Assembly (NCBI GenBank): GCA_018398585.1
Contig: JAGTTD010000001.1
Span: 3,722,501 to 3,786,500, forward strand
Source of the DNA: Simmondsia chinensis
Lineage: Eukaryota; Streptophyta; Magnoliopsida; Caryophyllales; Simmondsiaceae
DNA length: 64,000 nucleotides
Direction of reading: 5' to 3'
The notes under the pieces are model-generated. The model ran no database searches. It was not told the DNA's origin and saw only the letters and a list, made by a program, of their open reading frames with translations. Both the position numbers and the translations under genes were made by a program. Positions 1 through 12,410 of this stretch are shown one piece after another; within the stretch, counting starts at the first letter, position 1; the number at the start of each line of letters is the position of its first letter.

Positions 1-1273
1 GAATGAAAGTAGGGCCTGTTCTGAACCCTTAGTCACTATTTTGATTATTTTATTAATTTCATGTAACTTTTTGGACTAAAAAATTATTTCACAAAGTTTG
101 TAAAAACTAAAAAATTAATACATCAAACCTTGAGGTACTAATATATAATTTACCCAATAAAAAATTGGAAAGAGAATAACAAGCACCCTAAGCACCATCC
201 AAGAAATGCTATTTTTTATCAAGTTTGGCCAAGATGGCTAACACCTCCTAATCAGAGCCTAACTTCCCTTATCAAACAACGGACTAAAATCATCAGGGCC
301 CTTCCAGTCTCTCCTCATTTCATATTTGTTGACAAATTTGGCATCCTGCTTGCAACAAGAAACCTCAATATATCCTATTTATTCTAACCTGATCATTGTT
401 CCGGAAACCATTTGCTTAAGTCTCTGAAATGCAGGAGCAAAAGTTGTCTCAATGTCATATTCATAAAATCATCTAGCCAATTATTACCCCCATAGACCTG
501 ATCCGGTCACCATGAAGCATCAACTTGGTGCATCTCTTTCCCCTCACTTTGAATACCACTATCAACAAAGATGAACACGCAACCAAAGCCCTGCTTGGAA
601 AAAATAGTGGGGGCCTCAAAGGGAAGCAACTAAGGGAGACTTATATCTGCCACTAACAGAGTGCCAAGCGTTTCGAGAGAAAGGAGAGTACGTAGCATAT
701 ATCTATTTCTTAAACCTGCAGCACTGGTCAAGCATCACTGACTTATTGACAATAGTTGATGCAGAGAACTTCTATGTTCCTGCCAGGTTACCCAGCTAGA
801 ATCGTTTTATATCTAGAAACAAGAAAAACCAAATGCAGAAGATCTTCTGTTATTCTTTGCCGTCACAGATTTATGACATTCAGTCTACTCCTTGAATGCT
901 GAAGTGCATCAAATAAGTAATCTGATCAAAGTTGACCTCCTTTTTAGATGTAAAAACAGAAGTAGTTTCTTTTGGTTCACTAGAGATGGGATTGTCTAAA
1001 TGAGAGAAAATATATATTTTATCCATAACTTCTTAAACCATTTTGCTTGAAAGATGAGGCAAACATGTGGAAAAATTAGCAGAACATAAACCTAGAGGAG
1101 CAGGAATAAGCTTTCAGGGTTCTTTCATTATTGTCAATCTAGGAAAAGAGATAATTCAAGTATTCCCATGGATCTATGCATATCTTCTTCATATCTTTAC
1201 TTAACAAAAAGTAGTAATATCTCCTAGGAAAGGCGATGAGATTAATACACAGCACAGGATCACAGAAACTCAC
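1..1273. other. Intron or 3' region of the A_thal_3526-domain gene; no exon certain
   Basis: This stretch follows the last recognised exon of the minus-strand gene at 1274-3727. I see no long conserved reading frame on either strand. One small exon is possible on the minus strand at 315-345. An acceptor ending CAAGCAG precedes it, the phase fits the GA left by the 1274 donor, and it would read E-M-P-N-L-S-T-N-M-K then stop. Another frame of the same block reads D-A-K-F-V-N-K-Y and also looks protein-like. The true last exons may lie beyond the left edge. Confidence 0.3.
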
Positions 1274-3727
1274 TCATTGCCAGAATTCAGTCTCATAGGT
1301 TGAAAATTTCCGGGTGCTGGAACTCCATTTACTACATGACAGCCAGGTAATCCATGGCCCATAGGATCGAGATGTGGTTGACCTGTTGCCGGCATAGAGG
1401 GTGGTTGGAGGACAGGGTAGCCCATAGGCATGTTGTTGACTGCGCTGCAAATACCAACCATTAATGACAAAATAACTTCATAGCAACCATTAAGACAACA
1501 AAACGATGACAGCAAAAGAGCAACTTCAGCAACGTCCATTCGAAACCTTCAGCGTGAATTAGGCTAACATCACAGAACGTATGCACAACCAGAAGGACTA
1601 AGGGACCAATTTCAATATTTAAATTGGTTTTGTAGTGCATTAGACAAAATCAACGAGAGGATAGATGAATCACAAGGACCTGGACAGCTTGACAGCAAAG
1701 ATTTAGAATGTTTCATTAAGACGAAAAGGTCTCTGACAATTTTGCAAACTAGATCTGTTACAATGTAAAAGATAATGTGTAAATGACAGATCTGAGTCCT
1801 ATGAACATACAAATCTTCACTGTTCAGCTAACTGTAAAACCACTTATTCCAAGAAAATAGGATTGCCCCACGACATCCACATAATGGAGTGTGTCTCCTT
1901 TCTAATAAGATTTTAATATCACATGTGATAATTTAGAAAGAAGAGGGGAGAAAAGGGGTGATTTCAATATCACAAATGAGAACTCACCAGGTATGGGATG
2001 TATCCCATTCTGAATAGGAGTCAAGGGAACTTTTGGCGGAAGGGGATACTTCATCATATGATACTGATGCTCAAGCAGGTGATTGAACGTTACTATCTGC
2101 TTTTTCAATTTCAACCTTACGTAATAAGCCCTGAAAAACTCAGCATTTTCTTCCTCCAACTTCTGCCATACTATTCATGATCACACAATCGATCAAAATC
2201 ACATCACATCAGAGAATAGGGTAAGAAATTGGAATGGTCAATCGAAACCACTTCACTATATAACAGGGTAAGAAATAACTAATCAGAAGCCACTACGCAT
2301 GCATTTATGTTAATTACATAACAAATATCAGCTATTACCATAATGAAGAGGTCAGAAGTTCAATGCCTCAAGTTCACCATTTTAAGTTTCTCGCCAGAAA
2401 ATAGGCGTGTAACATGCATAAGGAAACACTAATTTCATGTAATATGCTTAGGAGACATAATGATAAAGATTCACAGCTCATGATCATTGATAACTTTCAG
2501 AAAAGTCACAAATTCCAAGAAAGACATGTTCATGTGTACATGGATGCAATCATACAGACAACGGTTGAACATTATACATGTATAATTGCTTTAGTTTGCA
2601 AAAGTTTGCAGTTCCTACCAAGAGTTGTAAATCCAGGATCAATCCTTGCTCGATTCAAGAGCGTCTTGACCACCTCGTCTCTATTCATATACAATTGCAG
2701 ACACCGTTCAATTAGATTTTGGACCTGCAAACAGCATATTATAAATAGTACAACCATCTCAAAGAAACTTAGGATTTCATGATCAATGGAAACTAAAAAG
2801 GAAACAAGATCCCTTACAAGTTCAATATCCTCGCGTGAAACTTTTCGCCCATCATTGCTTGAAGCAGCTGTTGATCCTGAGTCTGGAACGGGGGCTTCTG
2901 TTGTGTTATTCAGTTGATCGCTTTGTGATTCATGCGGAGCTTGACTAGCAGATTGAATTTCGGGGGCACTTAGGGAATCCTACAATCAAACAAAATTAAT
3001 TACTAATAAAGTAAATCGATAAATAAGCAAGAAGAGTTTGTGCAGATCAAAGCATACAGTAGCAATTGATGAAATATTGCAATACACATGCATGCAATCA
3101 CAGGGAAGTAACATAAATGGTGACTATAGAAATACTACTTCTAAATGAAACAAGTAGCCACAAACTTGCGAAGTCTAAGTCAGTATAACTACCATTATAA
3201 AATGCAAGTGCATATTGCATAGCTAACAATCACGAAATCAAGGAAAAAGAAACATGGTTGGCATGAATCACATGATGACCTTGAAAATGTAAATATTAAT
3301 GCGAAACAATAGTAGACAGCACATAAAGGTTTTCATGACCACTGCATACATGTACAATCATGCAAAAGCGGTGGATTCGACAAAATATGTACCTGTATCC
3401 TGCATGAAAGTTTAGATATGACCCATGAATACACACGGAAACATGTATTACAAAAGGAAGAGAGGACCAACAATACAATTTTATAAATAAACAGTAATCT
3501 TTCTTTTTATAACGAGGGATTGGATTGCCCCAACTAACCCCGGCCCATGAGAATAGCCGACAAACCCTACATGGGTAGGAGATGCCACCAACTGAGACAC
3601 CCTCATGTTGGGCAGTAATCTGCCACTGAGTGAAACCTATTTTGATCTTCACTCTTAAGAGGGGGATAATTTAGAATGAATGGTACGATAGGAGTACCTG
3701 GGAAGTCTTCATTGCAGCTATACACAT
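1274..3727 (-). CDS. Plant-specific protein with TIGR01589/A_thal_3526 domain, 3' end unresolved
   Basis: Five coding exons on the minus strand join in phase: 3727-3698, 2979-2818, 2724-2619, 2170-1988 and 1439-1274. The start is the first in-frame ATG after a TAG (M-C-I-A-A-M-K-T-S-Q). The core reads VQNLIERCLQLYMNRDEVV, then IDPGFTTLVWQKLEEENAEF, then FRAYYVRLKLKKQ. This is the signature of the plant family TIGR01589/PF09713, whose biochemical role is not established. A Ser/Gln/Asn-rich linker precedes it and a Pro/Met/Gly-rich tail (NNMPMGYPVLQPP) follows. Exon 5 offers two acceptors, TTGCAG and CGCAG; only the second (exon starting at 1439) keeps the frame, giving HPIP-VNNMPMGY. The exon 5 donor GTGAGT at 1273 shows the gene continues; about 215 codons are accounted for. 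The family assignment is firm, the C-terminus is not. Confidence 0.8.
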
Positions 3728-5100
3728 GCTGATCGCATCTTCTTGTGAAAATCGGACAACCTAATTGAAGCTAAGAAGTTCTTAATAGATCACTCTGTCA
3801 AGGAAGCGAAAATGAGAAGAAATCAACAACTGGAAGAGGAGACTAGAGACAAGTCTCACAAGCCATATAAGATGGAAGCTGAAGCAATGAACCAACTTAA
3901 ATTGCATTACACCGTCTTGTACTTTGCCTACCATGTCAATTTAGTGAACACGTTTATTGCGTCAATTTAATCCGTGTACTATTTTAACAGCCTGAGTGCA
4001 TTGTTATGCCCCCAACTTCCCTCAAATTTCTTGACCCAACTGTTGAAACTTTTCCGTCAAAACTATGATAATGCACATCTTGCACTACATTGTTAAATTT
4101 ATAAGTACGTTAATATAACTAAAAGTATAAAAACTAAATTAACACATGGGCAAAATTTATAGCAAAATATAAACTTTAATAATATGAATAGCAAAAAAAT
4201 GTTATTGCCACAACAAGAATATAATTTGTAGTGAATAATAGCCACAAAATTTCACAAAGTTACTCAGACATTAACAATTTTGCCAGAAAATAACATTACC
4301 AAATAATATCACATCAAAGCAGAGAAGTTTGACCGACATTGTGTATTTATTGAACATTATTCACGCAACTCTATTAAACCAAGCACAGAGCCACAAGGAA
4401 TCAACTCATTTAACCACAGTTAGCAAGCAAACGACTTGAAATCCACCATTAAACAACTTAACAAACAATCCAAACAAACAAAACCAATAAACACATCACA
4501 AGCACTCAAATTTCACTTCAGATTCAGGCTCATTCCTGCAAATAAACATCTAAACAAACAGAAAAAAAAAATTCAAATTTCCTGAAAAGAACAAATCATC
4601 ACAGCAATACAAATTTAATAACTCATCTATTTCAGACAAAAGTAGGAAAAAGAAAACAAATTTACACAATTCAACCAGAAACAAGATCCAGCAACCAATT
4701 ACCTGCAACAAAGCTCGCAGTAACTGCAATATCAACAGATTCTCAAACCGAATTTCGCTTCAAAAAAAGCAAAAACAAACAAATAAATAAACGAAAATCT
4801 CAGAATTCAACCACTCGTTCTTAGCGTGAAATTTCGACGAATTTAGCAATCCGCCATAGCTAAAACCTAGCAAAAGTCAGCAATAACAAACTCAGCACTC
4901 AAATTCTTTACACTGAATTTCTTTCTCTCTCTCTCTCTCTCTTCTCTCTTATTGGAAGAAAATGAGGGAATTTGCGTAGAAATTGGGGCAAATCTGGGGG
5001 TTTTGCGGGGAAAGAGAGAGAAAAAAGGGTAGAAAAATATCTTTACCACAATACAAACACTCAAGAGATTAAATCAAGATTGTTTTCGCTGCAGCGCACG
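3728..5100 (-). promoter_or_regulatory. 5' leader, leader intron and promoter of the A_thal_3526-domain gene
   Basis: Upstream of the ATG at 3727 the minus strand has an in-frame stop and an acceptor-like TTAG near 3760. A good donor (TTGCAG then GTAATTGG) lies near 4705, so an intron of roughly 0.9 kb in the 5' leader is likely. A GA-repeat tract (CT on the plus strand, 4922-4949) lies near the expected transcription start; such Y-patches are common in plant core promoters. No convincing TATA box was found. Confidence 0.45.
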
Positions 5101-5164
5101 GTTTTACTGGCCGCTGTGTTTTTCATGCCTACTTTTAGACTTTTCTCACTCTAAAGGATTTTTT

Positions 5165-5712
5165 TTTTCTGAAAATTATTTATATTTTAAATAAGATATT
5201 AAAAAATTATTTAATTTTTTTAATTTCTTAAAGTTACATTTAGAATTTTAAAAAAAATTCCAATATTATGTCTAATATTGATATTATTAACTTTCTGTCA
5301 AATAAAACGCTGCTTTCAGGGTTATAAATGTAGCAAAACATGAAATTTAACTTACTTTAATTAAATTATATTAAGTAATATATTTTATAAATGATAAAAC
5401 TATCCTTGCCTTTGAATTTTGTAGAATTATTAAAGGTTCGGCGTGCTAGTATGGGCTTTTGCCACCAATAAAATTTAGAAGTATTTTTTATTTATAAACT
5501 GATTTATAATTCGTTGATGAAAAACAATTTTTATTGATGGTAGTTTACTAATTTCGTATTATTTTATTGGATAGTTAATCATGTTAACGTCAGATGTGAC
5601 ATTGAAAATTTTTTAAAACATTTAGGCATGACTTTGAAAATTAGAAAAAAATAGGTTATTTTCTAATACCTCATCTAAAATATAAATAATTTTCAGTAAA
5701 AAATCTTATTTT
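5165..5712. mobile_element. MITE family B, long terminal inverted repeats
   Basis: The left end reads CTGAAAATTATTTATATTTT and the right end reads AAATATAAATAATTTTCAG, so the ends are inverted copies of each other. Inside is a recurring motif, TGTGACATTGAAAATTTT. Related copies lie at 12170-12408 (part), 14722-14892 (part) and 34806-35450. No transposase is encoded. The exact termini and target duplication were not resolved. Confidence 0.5.
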
Positions 5713-6981
5713 ATAATATATTATTGTCAAGACAAAATTATTATTATTAGAGTAAGAATATAACTTTTAAATCAATTTTGTAACTTTTATTGTTTATAAG
5801 TTATATTATTTCTCTGGAATAATAATTTTTGTTCTGATGATACTAACTCCCTTTGTCTATTATTATTAGTTGCTATTATAATTTTTATTAACATATGAGA
5901 GTAATTATAAAAGATTTTGGATTTTTTTTCTTATACTAAAATTGTCATGATATTTAAAAAAAAATGTCATAATATTTACTATCCAATGATATAATGTAAT
6001 ATACATTAGTTTCTATCTGTTATATTAGAACGTTAATTAGAACATTAAGCATAATACATTCTTCTATATCAATCCCAAAGATATTCCCAATTTAGTGGTC
6101 AAATTCAAGTGATTTGACCCTTCGAACTTTTAATTTCATCAGAATATCCCGCTAATTTTAATTATCAAACACATTTCAAAGAATTAAAAAATAAAATTAA
6201 TTTTTTGTATCTAATATTGCAAAAAAAATCATAAAATTTATTACTTTTATCATACATATATAAAAAATTATTTAAATACCTTAAAATTTAAGCATTTATC
6301 AGTTAGACTTATTTTTGGGACACCTATATGGGACTTGGCCAATCAAGCCCAAATTTTTTTAATTTAAAAATTGTTAAAATGTTGCATTTTGGCGTTAATG
6401 TTTTTATTTTGTTTTCAATAATTATGTTTGAATTTTTTTGCTTCTCTTTAAAATTGACCTTCAACACCTATATAGTTAGTTATTTCTTTAATAATATTTT
6501 GTCATAAATGTATTTTCATCACGTATTTTGAAATAATCAAAATAAAATCAAGTATCAATAAAAATTAATCATTAAAAAAACTATAAATATAAAAATGAGG
6601 TTAAAAAATGAGACACTATTGAAAGGAAGAAGGTTCATATTTAAGTGAAGCGTCATTTTTACTGATGTGGCAAAAATGGAGCTTAAAAAAATGAGACGCT
6701 ATTGGAAGTAGCCTTAGAGAATAGATGTTAAAAGCAAGTACCTTTTGTCTAATAATTAGTGTTCTACAAAAGATTTAGGTAATTGTTATTATCATAATAA
6801 AAATTATTTTCGATGAAGCAATAATATGACTTATAAACAATAAGAGCCACAAAATTGCCTTAAAAACTATAATTTTGCTTTGACAATAAACAATTTTGCC
6901 ATAATACTAACATTATCCAAAATTTAATGGGATAGGCACCAAGTTATTTAAAGCTAATTAAAGATATATATTTTTTAAGTT
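5713..6981. other. AT-rich intergenic DNA, no gene seen
   Basis: A very AT-rich stretch without an extended conserved reading frame. Short poly-A and poly-T runs and degenerate MITE-like phrases are present, but nothing I can name. Confidence 0.5.
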
Positions 6982-7257
6982 AAGAAGAGTTTTACTATAC
7001 TATAACAACAACAGACTCAATGCCTCAAGGGCTTATGTAGGGTCTGGAAGGGGTGGATGTACGCAGCCTTACCTCCTTCAAGGTGTAATCCTAACGAAAG
7101 ACTATTTTCGAGGACCCCCAACCTTATAGGGTTGGCAATACAAGGACTTCCCAGGAGATCACCTATCCTGATACTACTCTTGCTCAAGCACGCTTAACTT
7201 CAGAATTCTAATGAGATCCGGTGCCTTAGTGCCAGGTACAAGAAGAGTTTTACTATA
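6982..7257 (-). mobile_element. 5S-headed SINE copy 1 with 18-bp target duplication
   Basis: A perfect 18-bp direct repeat, AAGAAGAGTTTTACTATA, lies at 6982-6999 and 7240-7257. The element between them (7000-7239) is in minus orientation. Its 5' half matches plant 5S rRNA from about base 11 onward (CACCGGATC, AAGCGTGCTTGAGCAAGAG, GACTTCCCAGG on the opposite strand). Its 3' half is the tail shared with the RTE LINE at 19.4 kb (GCTGCGTACATCCACCCC) and ends in TGTTGTTGTT. The long target duplication and TTG tail show target-primed insertion. Confidence 0.85.
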
Positions 7258-7360
7258 TTTATCAAAAAAAAAAAAAAAAAATCAACTTATAATAATAGTT
7301 GTCAAAATGACTCAAGCCAAAAACTATTTATCTTTATGACTTTAGCATGAATTATTTATG

Positions 7361-8099
7361 TGTTGATGCAAATCAGTCTAAAGATCCGGCCTGTAGTCCT
7401 GAATCTTGACGACGCGTGATGGGAAGGAATAGGGTGCCTCTAAACCATTGATCGTACCCATCGATGCCGAATTAAAAGAGATCGGTTAAAACTCGTTACT
7501 TCTGCAAATACTCATGCAATAACCTAAAAAAGAAGCTAAGTATTTTTTATTGAACTCTTTTAAAATAAAAACTACAAAGACCAACTCAAGACAAAACAAT
7601 TCATTAGATTTATCAAATGATCAAAAGCCTCATAAAACAAACAACTAATAGCCTATTTATAGGCATTCCTTTAACGCTACTCTAATTGAACTCTATAAAA
7701 CAATTATATTCTAACTATAACTAAACTTAATATAATTCTAATATAATTGAAAAAATGCTAATCATAATTACATGATTTAATAAAGAAAACCTAACTAAAA
7801 CCCTATATAAAATTAAAGAACAACAACAACAACCGACCCAGTGCTTCAAGGGCTCCCGTGTGTGCAGGGTCTGGAGCTATATAAAATTGAACAAAATATA
7901 TAATTCTAATTAAACTATAAAATCCTTTGACTTTTTGTAGTTCGATCCGGGTCCCCAACGTCCTCTGGTCGAATTTCTCCATTTCTTTTCTTAATCGGAT
8001 TATCTCCATCCCTAGTTCCATCACGTGTACTTTTTCATTCAAAATAACTTTTATCGTTTATTTTGAGTTCCACCGTTAAAACTCATATGTGTAGCAGCA
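7361..8099 (-). mobile_element. Probable solo LTR, minus orientation
   Basis: The block begins TGTTGATGCAAATC and ends GTGTAGCAGCA, that is TG...CA. On the minus strand it holds a strong LTR-type TATA box, CCTATAAATAGGC, near 7655. I found no clear 5-bp target duplication and no internal domain next to it. It contains a later tail-only insertion at 7803-7888. Confidence 0.4.
7803..7888 (-). mobile_element. Tail-only RTE/SINE insertion with 12-bp target duplication
   Basis: CTATATAAAATT occurs at 7803-7814 and 7877-7888. The 62 bases between them begin with AACAACAACAACAACC (the reverse of a TTG tail) and stop inside the shared tail at GGGTCTGGAG. This is a severely 5'-truncated copy of the RTE LINE or of its SINE. 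Confidence 0.75.
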
Positions 8100-8182
8100 T
8101 TTGGTTTTTTTTACTGAAATGCTAGTAGCGTTGACAAGAGGTGGTTGAGTAAAACATCCTAATATAAAAGTTCTAATAATTA

Positions 8183-8443
8183 ACGGCCTATTAGGTATTG
8201 TTTGTTTTATCATGATTTTTGGATCTTTGAAACTAAATACTAGATCTTAAAAACAATTATTTTCTGTCTTTCATTTCCCTTAAACTAAGAAGAAACGAAA
8301 GAACCAAGAATAAGAAAAAATTATTTTCAAAATATAATTACAAATAAAAACTGTATCAAATATGCTCTAAAATTTTTATCATTTATTGTTTACAGTTTCT
8401 GGTTTTTAGAAACAAAAAATATATATCAAACAAGTCCTAAGTA
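8183..8443. mobile_element. Possible hAT-type MITE
   Basis: The left end reads GGCCTATTAGGTATTGTTTG and the right end reads TCAAACAAGTCCTAAG, which is an imperfect inverted repeat. The interior is AT-rich and non-coding, as in the common plant hAT MITEs with TTGTTTG/CAAACAA termini. Confidence 0.35.
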
Positions 8444-8936
8444 ATTTAAAAAAAAGCACCTTCTAGTTCATATAAAAAAGAGTAAAGTTATTGTAAATAT
8501 TAGTTTCAAAGCAATTTTATAAAAAAATTTTGTTTGACTATTATCACTACAAGTCAAATTATTGTTCCTATTCTTGCTCACTCTACTCGTTTCAAGAATA
8601 GCGCATGACGAAAAGATGGACATCAGATTGGAGTAGCTCCAGTAAGAGGCATGCCGACTCTCATTACCGTCCCACGCTTCCTCCTTCGCAATGACGGTGA
8701 GATCCATTCCGGGTTCTGAGTCTCATGGTGACTTCCACCTAGATCAGCCGTCGGCTGCTATGTAAGAAATAGAATTGATACGTGTCATTTGTCAAATATG
8801 CATCATTAGGGGATCCTTAGAAATAACTCTCCGTGTATTTTGGTAGGTAGCTTTATCATAATAATATAGGTAATTTTCTATTTTATTACGTAATCATAAT
8901 ACTCTGTAAATAGAGTAACATATAAAAATTAATGAA
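8444..8936. other. Intergenic; GC-richer islet of unknown origin
   Basis: Mostly AT-rich, but 8570-8770 is noticeably richer in G and C. A short minus-strand frame there begins at 8707 (MDLTVIAKEEAWDGNESRHA). I do not recognise it. It could be a degraded gene or retroelement fragment. Confidence 0.25.
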
Positions 8937-9183
8937 ATTTTTTTTTTGATAATTAGAGAATTTTATTGCAACAAAGTCAAACAAAAGGTACAAGAATTAC
9001 AGCTAACACTTCCATAAATAACTACTCACACCACGCAATTAGGGGAATATTTCTATAGACTCCAATTTTGCAAGAGTTTCCGCTTGACGTTTTGCCTCCC
9101 CCGTAAAAATACAAAATGACGTATGAAGTACTCTCTTAAGAGCAACAACCTTGATCGAAAGAAAGTTTAGCCTCCATAAATTA
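8937..9183 (-). mobile_element. L1-type LINE 3' fragment
   Basis: On the minus strand the block ends CTCTAATTATCAAAAAAAAA, the same 3' end seen in the other L1 elements here (TAATTATCAAAAA). Upstream a frame reads GEAKRQAETLAKL, similar in style to the C-terminal part of retroelement RNase H domains. It is a 5'-truncated remnant. Confidence 0.5.
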
Positions 9184-9329
9184 ATGAATGATAAGTTGAA
9201 ATCTCCCTCTTCCTCTAATATTCATTTATCCCTTCCCTGAATTCTACTCTATTTTCCCCAATTTCTATTATCAACAGTTTTGTAATGTAAAGGCAAGAAA
9301 GATGAAATAAAAAGAAAAACATAAATTAG

Positions 9330-9698
9330 ATTCATCATTTATAGTATTGATTCTAATACAAATCAAAATATAGCGGTTAAGTCAGGGGTAGTTTAGGTAT
9401 TAATAAATAGGCTACGTCTTTTATTTCAATTATACTCCTCTCCTACTCTATAAATAGGGACCTTAGTGTAGAGGAGGAATATGAAATAAATCATTTGAGT
9501 CTTTCTCTCTCTCCCCCTCTCTCGATCTCCCTCAATCCTGTCTCTATTTAGTCTTCTCTCTCTTTCACCTCCCTGCTCTTATCTTATACCCTATGCTTAT
9601 AAATCTTCCTATATTCTATAGTTTATATTGAATATGTATACTGTAGTTTATAGAATTTAGTATTTGGAGTGGTTTGATTTTTGATCTTTGGATTGGAT
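9330..9698 (+). promoter_or_regulatory. LTR-like or promoter-like segment with TATA box
   Basis: A clear TATA box, CTATAAATAGGGACC, lies near 9450. A CT-rich leader follows (TCTTTCTCTCTCTCC near 9500). This arrangement is usual in plant LTRs and also in gene promoters. No downstream gene is visible because an L1-derived element occupies 9699-11935. I lean towards an LTR remnant. Confidence 0.3.
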
Positions 9699-11935
9699 TA
9701 GTTTTTTATTTTTGATAATTAGTAACACAGTCGCAATACAAAATGGCAACTCATAGAAATAAGGCCATAGTGAACCCGCACAAATGCGGAGATCAAAGAG
9801 CAAATACACATAAATCAAAAACAAAACATGAAAATAAGACCAAAAAGGCAGGCATTAGAGAATTAAATAGGCACTATAAGTACACAACACCATAGTTGAG
9901 ACAGGCCATGGAAAAGGAAAATGACCAGCTAAACTAGAATTGAAACTAAGAATGATGGGGCCAGAACACCTAGAATCCTAATCCAACCTTGTAAACAGCT
10001 CAACCATTTCCAACTCCTCACCGTTATAAGACAAACCAAGTTTTTTCCCAAACTCCCACTTGCGCCTCGCACTAATAAGATTCGCATCCTCCATAGCACT
10101 GTCACCTTGTCACTAACCTCCCTTTTTCGATTACCAGAGGGTTTGACCAGTTTTGCACACTTATCGGGAGACATGCCTTTTAGGAATTTCTGCAAATCTT
10201 GCTTTGCTTGTTCTTTAATCCTGCACTTTTGTGCTCTACAACTCCTCTTCGAAGAAACGAAGCTAGTACCATGAAGACTCGCCACCTTCTTCCTTCTTCT
10301 CTCCCTTGGCATACTAGATTCCACCAATAGTGGGATCCATGCCAATGATGGTTCAAAACTTGGTGGATACTCAGGTCCAAAAGACTCAGAATCAGTATCA
10401 CTAGCTGCATAAAGTGATCTTGGGATCCTTCAGAGTTGTCCAAACCAACATCATTCCAGGGTAAGGCAAGAAGAGACTGAGTTGCCTGGATTGCTGCTTG
10501 GGAACTTGACTTGATAAAAGTGGACATGATGGCCGGACATGGCTGATGAACATCCCTTTCCCAACTACCGAAAAATTGGCCACCAACGTGAATATCAAAA
10601 CTGTCGATGCCACGCTCCACGAACCTCGCATTGTCTCTGACCCACCTACACAGAGGACAATCTCCACAACCTCCCATGCCAGCGTTCGAGGGCTCATGAA
10701 AGGAGGGACCAGTTGGACAGTGAGTTCTCCGAATGATGCACGTTCTGAAGCCAATATCAACCTGAGAAGATGATTCCATTTCTCTAAAGAGCCTAGCAGA
10801 GGCGACAAGAGCAATTACTTCCCATGAGAAATTAGGTATATTATTTCCCAGGAGAAATTAGGTATAATTTCGAAAGTACCTTCTTTCACAAACACTAGAC
10901 GGGATTCTACATGAACATGCGCTTGGACATTTCATGTAAACACGATGGGCGGCATGTATCAATAAGTATCCTTGCAACGTCAATGCATCTTATTGCATAA
11001 GTTTTGGTGTCAACCCAAATAAGCTTGCCCCATAAATTAGTGAATTTAGTGAAGCTTTCCTTCGACCAAAATTGGACTGGCAACCCACGAAACTCAATCC
11101 ATACTCTTCTACAAAAAGAACCCAAACTCTGCCCTGAGTACCTATCTACCTTCTTGAATAGGTGAAGCGGTAACTATTTTCGAGGCCCAAGGTATAATCT
11201 ATGGACTCAGTCGAGTCACAAGTTAGGATAATGGTGTTAGGGCTTAACCCTCTAGGGACCAAACTCTAAAGGTTATTCTCCATAATGAATGTGAGGACAC
11301 TATCGATCGTATCCCCCTTGAAAGATTAAGCAATTATAGACCTGTTAAGCCATGCCTTGACACCCTTGTAAATATGTGCAACCACAACCCTGGGACTGAA
11401 ATGGGCCTAAACATCCCCATGTCGAGCCCTTGAAGGAGCATCAACCCTATCAAGATTAGTGGCTGGAGCATTGGAATTGCGATGAGAATCTGAAGGAGAC
11501 TAGTCCCGAAGAGATGAAAAGGAAGCCCTTCTATCGGATTTAGCCCAGTCAACTCTAATCGCGAACTCGGCTACCCGTTTTTCATTCATGGTCGCTCTTG
11601 CCTTGGCAGCTTTGTTCCTAGCACGGAACCTAATAAAGCCATAAGAAAGCCTTGATCCCGCTCTTCTTTTCGGAAGAACATAAAAGTCATAAATCAATTC
11701 AAAATTCTGAAACACTACTTTAAGCCATGAACTTGACGTCCTCTCTGGAAGTCCATTAACGAAGATAGAAACTGCCATTACAACCACCGACAATTGACTG
11801 TGGTGGTGTTGGAGAAGTGAAGCTGGAGGACTGGGTGGTGGTGGGCGTGCGACCTTTGAAGTGGATAGAGAAGAGTTAACTGTATTTTGAATTAATTTCG
11901 TTCGCATTAGATTCTCTATTCAATTCCCAACACTT
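9699..11935 (-). mobile_element. L1-type LINE derivative carrying ORF1 only
   Basis: Minus-strand element that ends in TAATTATCAAAAATAAAAAA near 9705. The N-terminal part of ORF1 (11907-11500) is an RRM-like domain with SIFVNGLP (RNP2-like) and SYGFIRF (RNP1-like). Next comes a segment with RVWIEFRGLPVQFW (11125-10907), typical of plant L1 ORF1 proteins. The C-terminus reads RRKWEFGKKLGLSYNGEE and ends in stop 9978-9980, only ~260 bases before the poly(A) end. No endonuclease or reverse transcriptase lies between. ORF1 is broken by stops and frameshifts. Plant L1 ORF1 proteins bind the element RNA; here the element would depend on another L1. Confidence 0.65.
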
Positions 11936-12169
11936 AAATTGTTAGAACAGTTGTAATAGTTAGATATTTTTACCCATATAATAATAACAGATAAAAATAA
12001 TCCCAAATCATGGAGAATTCTCTAGATAGTAACATGTATTGGAAAACATGATATGCCCAAGCATGTTGTTACTTTCAACAAAAACTTACAAAATAGAAAT
12101 AAAAAAAAATAAAATCAAAGGGGGGCCCTTGACTTTTATCTCTCGGAAAGCGAATAAAATACTACCAAC

Positions 12170-12408
12170 TTTTCCTTCCAATTTTTAATTAAAAAAAATT
12201 TACGCATAATTTTAAAAAATTATCTAAATTTTTCATTTTTTAATATTTTTTAAAAACTTTTTAATATTACATCTTAATTTAATATTGTTAGTATCTGTTA
12301 ATTTTATTAATATATATCAAATAATTAAGATACTCAAAATTTTGAAACTAACATTTAAAATTATATTAAAAACTTAAATTTAAATATTTTTAGAAAAATT
12401 TAGAAGAT
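12170..12408. mobile_element. MITE family B, partial copy
   Basis: Contains the family phrase TTTAATATTACATCTTAATTT followed by an AT-rich arm similar to 5165-5712. Only about half an element is recognisable. It abuts a family A copy that starts at 12411. Confidence 0.35.
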
Positions 12409-12410
12409 GG

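Noticed and set aside
3296..3652. A 118-codon minus-strand frame in the first intron of the A_thal_3526-domain gene
   Set aside because: No recognisable domain, and it lies between two well-joined coding exons; most likely intron or repeat sequence.
6999..7240. A genuine 5S rRNA gene at the 5S-like sequences
   Set aside because: The match lacks the 3' T-run terminator, carries many substitutions, always continues into the LINE-type tail and is flanked by target duplications. These are retroposons.
10180..10814. Two overlapping minus-strand frames of 199 and 137 codons as host genes
   Set aside because: They lie in the middle of the L1 ORF1 element and are broken, overlapping pieces of its reading frame, with no conserved host domain.
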